Made by a program: the position numbers and the translations under genes. From Curvularia sp. ZM96 (lineage: Eukaryota > Ascomycota > Dothideomycetes > Pleosporales > Pleosporaceae): a stretch of 64,000 nt of DNA. The DNA is taken from NCBI GenBank assembly GCA_022457065.1, contig JAJGBQ010000004.1:3968001-4032000 (forward strand). The letters run 5' to 3'. The notes beneath the pieces are model-generated. The model was given only the letters and a program-made list of their open reading frames with translations, was not told the origin of the DNA and did not search any database. Shown one piece after another: positions 1-10,782 of this stretch. The stretch's first letter is position 1, and the number at the start of each line of letters is the position of its first letter.

Positions 1-742
1 ACGTCGCCCCTGAAGTTCACGAAACAGTGTTGCTGCATGCAGCATGCAGAGGAACCACTCAGGAACCGCGTACCTATGCCAAGACTTTAAAATAAAGGCG
101 GGCAGGTAGTGGAGAACGCCTAGGTGTGAATCACGCCTTGTTTCGAGGCCCCGACGGTGATTTAGCATCCGAACAACAAAGGTGTACAAGAATAGTTTTC
201 TCCACGACATACAGACCAAGCCGCGTTTCAAACAAAATGGGTCAATACATCACAGTCGATACTTGTCTAGTCATGGGAGGATTGTGGTTGCGGCATGCTG
301 GTCATTGAGCCCGTTTCATCCATGGAATTCCCTCCCGAAGCGAAGCCGGTGGCACAGGTCCGATGCCCGACAACTAGGGGCCAGCCGTATCGAGGCTTGC
401 TTTTCCCACCATCACCGGCGTCTAGACAAGCATTAGGTGGAGGCGCTAACATGACGCGAGTCGATATTGGCACTGCATGAGCATGCGGGTTGTCGACCGG
501 TCGTCGATCATCTGTCCTTCAAAAGCTAACGGTGCCTGCACCATGTGATGCTTTCTTTCAGTACCAGCTCCTCCCGGATACCTAATTCTCACCACTAATT
601 GTGGCCCACCTTCTTTTCTAAACTCCAGGCCTTCAAGTGTGTCGTCGTTGTCGACTACCACATTCCGCTCGCTCCCACTCTATTACCGACATTTGAACAT
701 TACTTTTAATTCTGTAATTCGACTTGATTGCATTCTTCCAAC
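1..742. other. Left-edge intergenic DNA and promoter of the chitin deacetylase gene
   Basis: No reading frame here looks like protein: the open frames overlap on both strands and have no recognisable motif. The last 100-200 bases presumably hold the promoter and 5' leader of the chitin deacetylase gene that starts at 743. A gene truncated by the window edge cannot be excluded. Confidence 0.5.
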
Positions 743-2419
743 ATGCACTACTCTGCTGCTCTTGCGGCTGTCGTAGCCGTCGCACCCATTGTTAGCGGCC
801 ATGGAGTAGGCGTTCCCAACATTGTCGGATTGAATCCAAGGGATCTCAAGGCCCGTGACTTGCTTTCTCGTGTTGGAGCGCGATTCACTGGTGTCAACGA
901 ACTTGCCGAGCCCAAGCACGATGTCAAGACGCAGATTGTCCCCCGCCAGGATGATCGCCAGTGCGGTGCTGGCATCGGCAACTGCCCTGCTGGCCAGTGC
1001 TGCTCAGGCGCTGGATGTATGTTTTGATGATGTTGCATGTTAGGATTTCTGACTAATGAATTTCAGACTGCGGAACTGGAAGCGACTACTGCTACTCCCC
1101 AGGCTGCGACTACGCACACGGCCCAGCTTGCCCAGAAAACTCCACACCGTCCGGCTCCGACACCTCTTCCATTCCCCGTACCAAGGCGGGCAATGTTGAG
1201 TATGGTGGCAACGGTATCTACAGCTGCACTAAGCCAGGAACTGTTGCCATTACCTACGATGACGGCCCTCAGAAAGTCTTCACTAGTCATATCCTCGATG
1301 TCATGGCCTCCTACAACGCCAAAGCTACCTTTTTCATCACTGGTAACAACATTGGCAAGGGCCAAATCGATCTCACCCCTGAATATGTCGATGTTATCAA
1401 GCGTATGGACGCCGAGGGCCACCAGATCGCCTCGCACACCTGGACTCACTTGGACTTGAGCGCCATCTCCAAGGAGGATCGCCACGCCCAGATGGTCAAG
1501 AACGAGATGGCTATTCGCAACATTGTTGGCAAGATTCCTACTTACATGCGCCCTCCTTACTCTAGCTGCACTGCTGAGTCTGGTTGCGAGAAAGACTTGG
1601 CTGATCTTGGCTACCACGTCACTTACTTTGACTTGGACACTGTACGTCGTACCTTATAGTGCTCTTTTGGGAACGAAAAAGCTGACTGATGTAGGATGAC
1701 TATGAGCATGACTCACCTGCCATGATTCAGTACTCCAAGGACGTTTTCAAGGGCAACGTATCTTCGGGACGAGCTGCCAGCACCCAATGGCTCGAGATTG
1801 GTCACGACATCCACGAGCAAACTGCCATGAACCTGACCGAGTACATGCTCTCTACCCTTACTCAACTCGGCTACAAGGCCGTCACTGTTGGTGAATGCCT
1901 TGGCGACCCTGTTGAGAACTGGTACCGCAAAGCTGACGGCGCTGGTTCCACTGCCCCCACATCTTCCGGCGCAGCTCCTGCTCCCACTGGAGCTAAGAAG
2001 GTTTCCCCTGATGCTACCTGCGGTGGAACCAAGGGATAGTAAGATACCCTCTGAACCAATACCTTCCTTTTGCAATACTAACTTTTCCTAGCACATGCTC
2101 TGGATCCACCTTCGGCAACTGCTGCAGCTCTTCAGGCTGGTGCGGTAGCACCACTGCCTACTGCGGTACCGGCTGCCAATCTGGCTTTGGCACCTGCGGC
2201 GACAAAGCCACTCCTGCTGCCACGCCCAAGTCCAGCGCTGCCGCGCCTAAGCCTACCAGCACTCTGAAGGTGTCCACTGACGCAACCTGTGGCGGAAAAT
2301 CTGGCTTCACATGCGCTGGCTCTACTTTCGGAAACTGCTGCAGCTCCGCAGGCTGGTGTGGTAGCACCACTGCCTACTGCGGCGCTGGCTGCCAGTCTGG
2401 ATTCGGCAAATGCACATAA
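743..2419 (+). CDS. Secreted chitin (polysaccharide) deacetylase with three CBM18 chitin-binding modules
   Basis: Predicted CDS joins 743-1016, 1067-1641, 1695-2038 and 2092-2419 (506 aa); all introns are GT..AG and keep frame. Residues 1-19 form a signal peptide. A first CBM18 hevein-like module spans about 73-113. The NodB deacetylase domain follows, with the TYDDGP motif at 154-159 (catalytic and metal Asp), the metal-binding H215/H219 pair in SHTWTH, and RPPY from 253. A Thr/Ser/Ala/Pro linker leads to two nearly identical CBM18 modules at about 386-434 and 458-506. Family knowledge: such enzymes remove acetyl groups from chitin at the cell wall, giving chitosan, which can hide hyphae from plant chitinases and receptors. 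The start is the ATG at 743 that gives the signal peptide; in-frame TTG upstream was ignored. Flanking CBM18 modules on both sides of the catalytic domain are less usual than one side only. Function is confident; a role in plant infection is inference. Confidence 0.9.
2105..2406 (+). repeat. Imperfect direct repeat encoding tandem C-terminal CBM18 modules
   Basis: The DNA at 2105-2190 recurs with few changes at 2321-2406, offset 216 nt (72 codons). Both copies encode a STFGNCCSS..GWCGSTTAYCG..CQSGFG module. The conservation at nucleotide level suggests a recent internal duplication or gene conversion within the deacetylase gene. Confidence 0.8.
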
Positions 2420-3827
2420 AGCAGTATTGTTCGCCCGCCGGCCACGCTGAAATCTCCTTTTGTCATTATTACCACTACGCTTTTTGTCTAAGAATGCCTT
2501 GGACAGATTAGTGTTTTCTTGGATTAAAGGGCGAATGTAATTGTACAAAATTTTGTTTACTGTAGCAATATGAGAGCGGCAGAAGCGTTCCGTTTGACGA
2601 CCGTCACGAGGTAGTAGTGCAAGCAAATAAACCTAGTTCTGAACCATGCTCGTTCTTGTTGTATGAAGTCCAGTCCATGTAGCCCTAGACGGGCTCTATT
2701 CTCTCAACTCTTGTCTCCATGTTAGAAAGGACTCCTTGATTACCAATGCTGATATTGCGTCGGCTGGTTGGATGTCATTGATCGGTGAAATGGGTACGCC
2801 ACTCATCTCTCCACATTGAAGTAGAAAAAGCATAGCATTCCATCTTGTTTTCTTTTCTTATACACCACACGTGTTCTGACAACAGTGCTTTTTTAGATCG
2901 CGTAAGGGAATAAGCTTTGCTTGGAAACTCTCGTTAGCGATATCTCGGGGATTTATGACCTGCCCGCTTGGTATCTAGTGTGTCCGCGTGGCGTTGGGTC
3001 TGGTCTTATTGTCCATGCTTGGAAGCGAAACTAGCTGAGAATTGCCCCTAGCGTGAGGCAATAAGATGTAGAGTGAAAGAGCTGGAGGCGCGGGTCGAGT
3101 TGAGTACAGTTCGCTTGTACGACCACTGCGGAAGAAACACATGGTTTCTTGTAGTAGTATAGCTAAGTAGATAGCCATTGGTAGGAGTGGCGACGATAGA
3201 TCGGGAGGTGAGATGAAGTAGAACTTCGGTGCTGAGAGGAGAAACTATTCGCACAGGATTTTTAATGCTTATGGCTATGATCTAGGCAATAAAAACAAGG
3301 AAAAGTTCGGGGCGTACGGGGCCAGGTTCGGGGTGCGTTTGCGCGGAATAGGGGGAGATTTTCTTTGTTTTCAGGTATATCATGCTTTCTTTTACTTTGT
3401 ATGATGCGCCGACTTACTTACGATTTACTGTCGCTGCAGTCTAGTATTATTCATCAAGTTCAGGAACTGAGTAAGACCTTTTCAGTCCTAAGCTGCTGGT
3501 AATGGTGATCCAAATCTACTACGTTCATTCATCCGCATATTCTTTTTCCGCTTTGAACGCAAAATCCAGGTCGCAAGCAGAAGTAGTCAATTTCATCACA
3601 CGGGACAATCATGGAAACCATAATGCTGGCCAGCGTTTTTCATTGCAAAGTAGATGAACAAAACTAAGCACTAAGGAGATACATGAAAGTTTGCTCGTGA
3701 AAGCAAATATACTCCATTCAGATCAGAAATTGCAAGCTCAATGTCATATTTCTTGACATGCCGCAAAGTCCCGGTTCATAATCCATTCCATCATTTTATC
3801 AAAGGCATTTTTCTGCCAATATGATAC
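2420..3827. other. Intergenic region between two convergent genes
   Basis: This is downstream DNA of the chitin deacetylase gene (+) and of the small secreted protein gene (-). I see no coding frame with motif or plausible splice structure, no tRNA and no clear mobile element. Confidence 0.5.
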
Positions 3828-4203
3828 CTATTCCGAAGGGCAGATGTTGTTGTCGACCAAGAAGTCATTGAGAGCGTCAATGCAAGGAGCACAGGGGCAA
3901 AGCTTTCATCGTCAGTACGCGTGTACAGCCTCAATAATAGCACAGTCATGGTCTTACTGAAGCGGCACCGCCAGAAACGCAAGCTAAGGCTGGGCCAACA
4001 CCAGCAGCACCAAGGGGGATGGCGGCAATGATGCAAGCGGCAGCTCCGACAACCGCAGCGCAGCCAAAGAGGTCGCAGTCTGCTTGCTTAACAGCGAACT
4101 GAATGGCTTTGGTGGTGGCCTGGTTCTCGCGCCTAGCGAGAGCATTGGGGGAGGCAGCGGCGAGACCCATGAGGGCAGAGACAGCGACGGTGGAGAAATG
4201 CAT
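3828..4203 (-). CDS. Small secreted eight-cysteine protein, candidate effector
   Basis: Two exons on the minus strand, 4203-3958 and 3902-3828, separated by a 55-nt intron (GTAAG donor, AAAG acceptor), give a 106-aa protein. Residues 1 to about 20 form a signal peptide (MHFSTVAVSALMGLAAASPN). A dibasic ARR at 23-25 fits Kex2 processing. The mature part has eight cysteines at 43, 48, 57, 75, 84, 86, 89 and 103, with a very hydrophobic Ala/Ile/Gly stretch at about 49-76, and ends NNICPSE. The start is the second in-frame Met: it begins the signal peptide and lies about 120 nt below a TATA box. I do not recognise a named family; the cysteine layout resembles small secreted proteins common in plant- and insect-associated ascomycetes. 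An extracellular role, possibly host interaction, is inference. Without the second exon the last four cysteines would be missed. Confidence 0.75.
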
Positions 4204-4326
4204 TGTGATAGAATATTGATAGGTTGGTTTGAGGGTAACTGATAGCGAAGATGGTTGCAAAAACGAAGTGATGTTGCAATTTGTCGTCAGAGCTTGATGA
4301 GTCTTTCACTGTCTTCTTGCAGCACC

Positions 4327-4334
4327 CTTTTATA
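4327..4334 (-). promoter_or_regulatory. TATA box of the small secreted protein gene
   Basis: The minus strand reads TATAAAAG at 4334-4327, 124 nt before the chosen ATG at 4203. A consensus TATA box fits a strongly inducible gene and supports the start choice. Confidence 0.6.
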
Positions 4335-5914
4335 CATTTCCATTCTCCATGTTTTCTATAAACTAGTTTTGTATCATGGTTGAGTACAGGTTAGCCTGTT
4401 GAAGTGCTCAGACTCATACAAGCTTAGCATTGCCTTGATCCGGCTCACTGTCGCCGAGTTGAAGACTTGGAAAATGTTGGTTTCCCGCCATTGTTTGCCA
4501 TCTTGCCCATTCAAGATCACAGAATTCTTCGTGTTCTCGTATCAATGGAGTGTCGATACGTCACGAAGAGGTAGGCCTTGAGCTAGCAGTGATTGAGGTT
4601 GTAAGCTGATCGCATGCTGCGTGAAGGATTCCTACACCTATGCACTAGAATGGGATTCTGAATACGGGAAGATGAAGCCCGAAGTCATCATGGGATTCCT
4701 ACGGACCGGAGCCATCCTTGTGATTCGCTGTACTACTGACCTCCGAGTGCTTGGCGTGGCCTTTTCAGTGAAGATCGGCCAAGGTTACACAACAGTTAAT
4801 CTGAGTATAGGAGCAATGCTGACACAAACAGAAAGTAGTACCAACAGACTATGCTCCTCGGGAGCTCTGTATACCGGTACTGGAAATCTCACTAGAAGCA
4901 GATCGAGCGATCGACACGAGCACATGAGTCTTCCATTTACATTAGCTGACCACCGGCTCGTCCCGTTTGCGATGTTATTGAAGCGATCGCGATCGTGGGT
5001 TTTGTTTTTGACTTGGGTGTTGTAAATGGCGGCTACTTGAGGTAGTATCCGTCGCAGCCTAGAATCTATAAGCGTTCGTATGGAACAACGCCTTGTGTAG
5101 TAGACTCTCATAAACCGAGTCGCGTTAAATGTGAGCCAGCGCGTAAGAATATCTTGATTAACACATCAAAAAAGAACGCAGCCTGATAGCTCATTGAAAA
5201 AGCGGTTTCCCAAAGCAAGGGGCCAGAAACACGCACTGCCCTCTGAAGTCTCGGCCATGCCATGATGTGGTATGCCATGTGCACCTTGCCTCAATTTATA
5301 TGCGCACAACAATCGATTCAAATGTGCTTACTACGCATAGCGTAGGGTTCAGAGCTCGCAAGATTCTTTGAGGGTGTGATACGCCCAGCCTTACTGGCTA
5401 GTTATTTCCCATATGCCTGTAATGCCGCTTTGTCAATCGAGGGGGATTATTAGTCCTACGTCTTAGCCAACGAAGCTACTGACAGTGAAACAGTTCCTAG
5501 GCCAACATCCTGTAATTCACTCAGCATCTGGTCGTAATACGAAGGAACATCTAGTAAGAAACGGGATGTATGAAGATTAGCCCTAATGCTATCTAACTAC
5601 CTTTAACGATTACGACAATGAGGTACTCTGATGCTGTGTTGCACTCGAACATTAATCTGAGTGTTAGTCTAGGTATTCTAGACTGCTTTTTAGTCCTCAT
5701 AGCTCTTGGCACATGTGCTGTTCAATGCAGAGATCATTGTACCAGCAATGGATCCTACCTAACGTCTTGCTTAGTTGCGCACCTCAAGCCTATGAAACTG
5801 TGAAAAACAAACCAACAAAAAAGAGACTGAATCACAAAACCCAGGCCGTTACGAGACCAGCAATCTGCGACATCTGTACGATACTTGTGGACAAAGCAAA
5901 AAAAGATGATTCGC
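4335..5914. other. Gene-free stretch upstream of the small secreted protein
   Basis: The open frames here, including one at 4621-5025, lack motifs and would need non-ATG starts. The part from about 5400 to 5800 is rich in TA steps and contains a perfect 7-bp inverted repeat (5666-5672 with 5678-5684, 5-nt loop). It may be decayed repeat DNA, but no element could be identified. Confidence 0.4.
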
Positions 5915-5986
5915 TGCCTTCCGCCAGAATTGAACTGACGACCTCGTCATTACTAGTGACGCGCTCTACCACTGAGCTAGGAAGGC
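5915..5986 (-). tRNA. tRNA-Thr (anticodon AGT), no intron
   Basis: The minus strand folds as a complete cloverleaf of 72 nt including the discriminator A. The acceptor stem GCCTTCC pairs with GGAAGGC. The D arm begins GCTCAGTGGTAGAGC. The anticodon stem CGTCA/TGACG carries the loop CTAGTAA, giving anticodon AGT. The T arm is GTCAG-TTCAATT-CTGGC. A run of seven Ts lies about 13 nt downstream as a Pol III terminator. It decodes ACU/ACC threonine codons, with A34 presumably edited to inosine. Confidence 0.93.
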
Positions 5987-7213
5987 TTTGATGAAAAGAC
6001 TTTCGATTGGTATGTATATAATCTTGGTTCCAATCAATGCTTTCCAAGCTGTCGAGGTAGTGTCGGTGTCCTGTCAGCAGCGCTGCGACGGGCCGTAATA
6101 CCAGCAGTAATATCCACTTAGCCTCGGGTAATAGTCTTCGCTTCACAAGCGAAAGAGTGGTTGTGGGCTTGCGGCTTCCAGACTAGCCGAAAGATTTCGT
6201 GCGCAAACAGGGCGAAACTTTAGTTGTGTCTTGTGGAATCGAATGCGTCATACTGTGTTGCGCCGTGGTGTGCTGTCCTGTTTGTTGGAACAGACAGGGG
6301 GCCTCTTGTTTGGGGCCGCTCCCACCCCCTACACTAAGGCTGGGCCCGTCATGCCGCTACAACCCGGGTGGCTGGCTGGACTGGCTGACTGTGCTGGCAA
6401 TCTTAACACATCGCTTACAGGAAAAACGCTGGAAGAAGGGGCCTATCTCCTTTGGGCAGGTTTCAAAGTAATGGCCCGAGGTTCTTTTGTTGAATGCTTC
6501 CAGATCGCGTCTCAGTTTCGGTGCGTTGTAGTGAGGCGGCTAGTGGGTCAAGCCAGCGCACAAAGCTTGTGACGGCCAGGAAACATGGTGGGCAGTAGAT
6601 CTTGCACGAGGTACGGCTCCGCGAGTTTGTGGAGATGGGAATCCGGGGCCCGGGTGACACCTAAGCGGTTAGGTCATTCACATGCCACCGCAAATAGCCC
6701 GCCAAGGCACCAAATTAAGAATCCGGGCATTTGAGCCTCTCCCGCTGATCGCTGACCTTTCCTCCAACACCCTCTTCGAACGCGATTTTTCCCCTGCACC
6801 GCGACACACCCACGAGCGTACAATTCCTGCCAGGACCGCATACCTGGCTTCGACCCTCACCATTCCCAGTATTCGAACACGACCATCTATGGGCTCTGCT
6901 TCTCCCGCCGCGAACGTCTCTCTCCTTACTGCTCAGCTTACCGCAGTTGGCTCCTTCTTTCCATATAGCGCACTGAGCTCAGGCCTGAACAAGACGGACG
7001 CTTCTTTCGCGTCCCTTGTCCGACAAGTAGGGGTGGGCGTTCCGCCGTGAATCTTCGCGGCGGGCATAGATTGTGGGCTACCCAAGTCTGGGGTTGGATG
7101 TGCGCAGTCTCCTTACCTGAGGAGACGCAAAATGCTGATTTAAATGCGCAGAACCGGAGCGCAATCTAGAGCGCGAGAAAGTCTACATTTTATTACCCCT
7201 CATTACCGTAATC
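5987..7213. other. Intergenic region and promoter of the S6K-like kinase gene
   Basis: No supported gene. The open frame at 6682-7050 is Ser/Thr/Pro-rich, has no motif and ends well before the kinase ATG; it more likely reads through leader or promoter DNA. The final few hundred bases must contain the kinase promoter and 5' UTR. Confidence 0.45.
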
Positions 7214-8977
7214 ATGGTTTTCGCATTCGATCATGACGATGCGCACCTCCCAGGCAAGGTCCCTCAGAACTCCGAACCTGCTGCGCCAAACAGCGACATG
7301 TTCACTGTAGCGGAGATGGATATGAGCCCTCCAAGAGTGCCCCTCCACGTCGGGACCCCGCCGATCAATATCATCAGCCCTATGCCAAAGCGCAGCGCAC
7401 AGCCCAACCCTGAAACCAAGCAACTAGGACCAGACAAGTTGGATTTCGAGGCGGTTATGAAGAAGGCCCAGAAGAACAAGAGGAAGAAGAAGAAAGGACC
7501 AAATGCAGGCCTGCAAGCTACGAATGTTACTCGTGGCTTTCACACACCCGTCACCTCGGGTGGAGAAGAGTCCGACTACTCTATTACGAGCACGCCGCGC
7601 TTCGGACCAGTGCGCTCTGGACTTCCTAGCGTCACCAGCAGTCCCGCACTGCGACCGCAGTCCACTATGGGAGGCATCAGCAGCCTCAAAGCTCAGCTTG
7701 AAGCCTTGAACTTGGGCACAAGGAGCGATTCCCCTATGAAAGACGCTGCTGGAAGAGGTGTCCCTATGAGCCGGGTCGCATCGCACATGTCTAGCAATAC
7801 TAGCATGTCTGGGCGAGAGAGCGACAGCGACCGCACAGAGCTGGAGAGCTACGAGATTGATCTCAACGCCGAGGACTTTAGTGCGGATGCTCTGTCTAAA
7901 ACGTCGACTATGCTAAACAATGGCGTAGCACGCAAGATGACAGCCGAGGACTTTGAGCCCCTGATGTGCCTAGGGAAAGGTAGTTATGGCACTGTTCTGC
8001 TAGTCAGGCAGCGTGCAACGGGCCGACTTTTTGCGCAAAAGCAGTTTAAGAAGGCTTCGATCACCGTCCACAAGAAACTCATCGAGCAGACCAAGACGGA
8101 GCGCAATGTCCTGGAGAGCGTGAACCGCTACCCGTTTATTGTCAACTTTTACTACGCCTTCCAGGATCAGGAGAAGTTGTACCTCATTCTCGAGTATGCA
8201 CAAGGCGGGGAGCTGTTCCATCACCTTGCCGCTGAGCGCATGTTCTCCGAGGATGTAGCTGCGTTCTACATGGCTGAAATGGTGCTTGCTCTCGATCACC
8301 TGCACCGAACCGTCGGCGTAATCTACCGCGATCTGAAGCCAGAAAACTGTCTCCTAGACTCTGAAGGCCATCTCCTTCTCACAGATTTCGGCCTCAGCAA
8401 AGTAACTCTCGACGAAGACAACCCCTGCCGCTCTTTCCTCGGCACGGTAGAATACATGGCGCCCGAAGTAGTCCAAGGCCTCGAATACGGCGCAGCAGTA
8501 GACTGGTGGTCCCTCGGCGCCCTCGGCTTCGACCTTTTGACCGGCTCTCCCCCTTTCACCGGCAACAACAACGCCAAGATCCAAGAGAAAATCGTAAAGC
8601 AGAAGCTCTCACTTCCTTACTATCTCAGTGCGGATGCCAAGGATCTCCTCACCCGCCTCCTGCGCAAGGACCCCAAGAAGCGCCTCGGCTTCAACATGTC
8701 TAAGGATCTCCAGACGATCAAGAAACACCGCTTTTTCCGCAAGATTGACTGGAAGAAGCTCGAGGCTAGGGAGCTGGAACCTCCGATTCAGCCGCTCATT
8801 ACGGACCCTGAGCTAGCGGAGAACTTTGCCCAGGACTTTACGGATCTGCCGCTCAGCCCTGTGTTGTCTAAGAAGTTTGACGATTCACTATTTGACAGCC
8901 AAAACAACAATCCGTTTGGCGGATTCAGTTTTGTGGCTAGTCAGAGCTTGCTAGAGGGCGGCGAATGGGGATATTAG
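7214..8977 (+). CDS. psk1: AGC-family Ser/Thr protein kinase, S6-kinase-like (Psk1/Ypk3 type)
   Basis: Intronless 587-aa ORF. About 245 N-terminal residues are low-complexity, including a lysine-rich patch from about residue 77. The kinase domain starts with the glycine loop GKGSYG at 254-259, has the ATP-binding K276 (AQK), the catalytic D373 in YRDLKPEN, and D391-F-G. The activation loop contains CRSFLGTVEYMAPE, the usual PDK1-site context. After the domain comes an AGC tail with a turn region (LPLSPVLS) and a hydrophobic motif FGGFSFVA close to the C-terminus. Family knowledge: this kinase class phosphorylates ribosomal protein S6 downstream of TORC1. The choice of S6K-like over Sck1/Sch9-like rests on the C-terminal motif and on the absence of a C2 domain, and is inference. 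The gene is convergent with the Vip1-like gene. Confidence 0.85.
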   Translation: MVFAFDHDDAHLPGKVPQNSEPAAPNSDMFTVAEMDMSPPRVPLHVGTPPINIISPMPKRSAQPNPETKQLGPDKLDFEAVMKKAQKNKRKKKKGPNAGLQATNVTRGFHTPVTSGGEESDYSITSTPRFGPVRSGLPSVTSSPALRPQSTMGGISSLKAQLEALNLGTRSDSPMKDAAGRGVPMSRVASHMSSNTSMSGRESDSDRTELESYEIDLNAEDFSADALSKTSTMLNNGVARKMTAEDFEPLMCLGKGSYGTVLLVRQRATGRLFAQKQFKKASITVHKKLIEQTKTERNVLESVNRYPFIVNFYYAFQDQEKLYLILEYAQGGELFHHLAAERMFSEDVAAFYMAEMVLALDHLHRTVGVIYRDLKPENCLLDSEGHLLLTDFGLSKVTLDEDNPCRSFLGTVEYMAPEVVQGLEYGAAVDWWSLGALGFDLLTGSPPFTGNNNAKIQEKIVKQKLSLPYYLSADAKDLLTRLLRKDPKKRLGFNMSKDLQTIKKHRFFRKIDWKKLEARELEPPIQPLITDPELAENFAQDFTDLPLSPVLSKKFDDSLFDSQNNNPFGGFSFVASQSLLEGGEWGY

Positions 8978-9328
8978 ATGTGCAGAGGGTTCTTTATTGA
9001 TTACTGGACGGCGAGCGTTATTCTTCATATCTGTTTTCAGTGTCTTTGGTAGCAGCGTTTGGATTTCACATGACTTTTGTTGTTTCTGTTTTTTCGAGAC
9101 GCACAATAGATGTTTGTTGCACTGAGAACTGGACAAGATATTACGTTGAGGGCAAATTTGATTGATTTATTGTTTCGGATTAAACTGCCCAGACCATGTT
9201 CATCCCAAACTCCGTGCTTGTGTTGTCGGTATCATACGCGCAAGTATTCATAATACTGTAAACCATGTAGGTATCGTCAAGAAAGAAAGGCGCACCATTC
9301 TCTTTCGAAGAGAAAAGAAGAAGATCAT
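8978..9328. other. Short 3'-3' intergenic spacer
   Basis: This 351-nt spacer separates the convergent kinase and Vip1-like genes and should hold both 3' UTRs. No other feature is visible. Confidence 0.5.
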
Positions 9329-10108
9329 CTAGGAGGTAGGGGCAGTAGCGGTGGCTTCTCCAACCTTCTCGCTCACAGGCTCCTTAGGGTGCTCGCTGCC
9401 CTCTGCGGTAGTAGCAGTAGTAGCAGGAGCACCCTCCTCAGCCTTCTGCTTCTTGAGGTTGGCCAGATGCCTTGCCTCGTTGTGCACGTCCATGACGGTC
9501 TTGTTACCCTGCTCATAGAAAGCACGAAGCTTCTGGCCGGTGGGCGTTGAAGCAGCCTTGTCGAAGTAGCTGGTCAATGTGTTGAAGGCAGCGTAGCCCT
9601 TGTTTGTGACGCCGAGCTTCTGGTCCACGATCTGAGCCTTCTGGGTAGCCTGGGTCTTCTTGTCGACGTTGTTGATGAAGTTCATGAACTTGGTGCTGTA
9701 GCCGTTCTGCTTGTCTGCGGCCAAGGCACGCTCAATCGCCTTGTCCGAGATGGCATATCCGTGGGCGAGGTACTCGGCAACGATGCGTGCGCGGGGCTTC
9801 TGCTCTTGCTCAATGTGGTGGTCGCCATCCTTGGCCTCTTCGGCAGAGGCGGACTTTTCGCCGGCAAGCTCGTCGATGCTCTTAGCAGCAGTGACGTGGA
9901 CAGAGTTGGGTCCGAGCTGAGTGTTGTCGAGGAGAAGGGCCGTCTTTGCGGCCGCGGCTTTTTCAAATGTGACGGAGGCGGACTGCGTGTCGTCGCCGGC
10001 GGGCTTTACGCTGAGAGACTGGATCTTTCCACAGAAGCTGAAGAAGCTCTTAATCTCCTCCTCGCTCGTCTTCATGGAAATGTTCTCGACGTTGATAGTG
10101 GCAGCCAT
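9329..10108 (-). CDS. vip1: RRM-containing protein, Vip1-like
   Basis: Single-exon gene of 259 aa from the ATG at 10108; the upstream in-frame non-ATG extension is ignored. Residues about 4-75 form one RNA-recognition motif: INVENISMKTSEEEIKSFF is RNP2-like, and ASVTFEKAAAAKTALLL is a weak RNP1-like region. The rest is charged and helical, with RARIVAEYLAHGYAISDKAI and a segment around FINNVDKKTQATQKA that recall the Vip1/actin-cytoskeleton-linked RRM proteins of fungi. The C-terminal 40 residues are Ala/Thr/Glu-rich. Family knowledge: cytoplasmic RNA-binding protein of uncertain role, named in fission yeast. It shares a 674-nt divergent promoter with etr1. Confidence 0.8.
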   Translation of the reverse strand: MAATINVENISMKTSEEEIKSFFSFCGKIQSLSVKPAGDDTQSASVTFEKAAAAKTALLLDNTQLGPNSVHVTAAKSIDELAGEKSASAEEAKDGDHHIEQEQKPRARIVAEYLAHGYAISDKAIERALAADKQNGYSTKFMNFINNVDKKTQATQKAQIVDQKLGVTNKGYAAFNTLTSYFDKAASTPTGQKLRAFYEQGNKTVMDVHNEARHLANLKKQKAEEGAPATTATTAEGSEHPKEPVSEKVGEATATAPTS

Positions 10109-10782
10109 GATGATGGATGTGTGTTGTGGGTTGGAAGATATTAAAGTGGCGGTGGAATGTAGCAAGAGTACAAAGAGGTTGAGTGTATGGTAAGGGACAG
10201 CTATTGCCAGGAGTATTTGTAGAGTGGTGAGGGGTGCAGGAAACCAGCTCAGCGAGGGGCGCAGTCTGACGACGCATGGGGCGATGACGCAGGTGGGGCG
10301 GTGCTAGTGGCGTATAGAAGGCGGGCCGCGACCGCGAACATTCACGAAACGCGGCGCCTCGTGTAAACTGGCTTTCATGTGAAATTGCACTGCCACAGGA
10401 ATTCTTCCTATGCGGCTAGAGATGCGAGCTATGGCACAAGACTACAAACGACGGTATACAAGCATCTGTACGCTTATATCCGCCCGAAGCTATTAGTGCC
10501 GAGCGAGCAAGCCCAGAACCACCAGGACAAAAACGTGGCAATTCGGGAAGTTGTTGTCTTTATTGTACAAATTTATTAGTGTGATAATTCCGTACAATAT
10601 TGCAAGCAAACATGTATCCATGTTGGTCAGGCCATAGCATGACTATCACTAGGATAGAGCCCCATTGCTCCACCAAACCTCGGCTTAAGCTAACGTCATA
10701 GCTCCGTATTTCCAAAAGTACATTGCGCGAACACCGCCCGTGACTTCTGAGATACCCAATTCCATCCAATCTAGTACCAACG
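10109..10782. promoter_or_regulatory. Divergent promoter between vip1-like and etr1 genes
   Basis: A 674-nt head-to-head region. It must carry both promoters; no TATA consensus close to either ATG was seen and no coding frame is supported. Confidence 0.5.

Noticed and set aside
4621..5025. Open frame of 134 aa
   Set aside because: GTG start, no recognisable motif, no splice structure, and an overlapping open frame on the other strand.
5666..5684. Perfect 7-bp inverted repeat with 5-nt loop
   Set aside because: Such short palindromes are expected by chance in TA-rich DNA; no T-run or element end is attached.
6682..7050. 122-aa ATG frame before the kinase gene
   Set aside because: Composition is leader-like, no motif is seen, and it stops 160 nt before the kinase ATG in a different frame; more likely transcribed leader.
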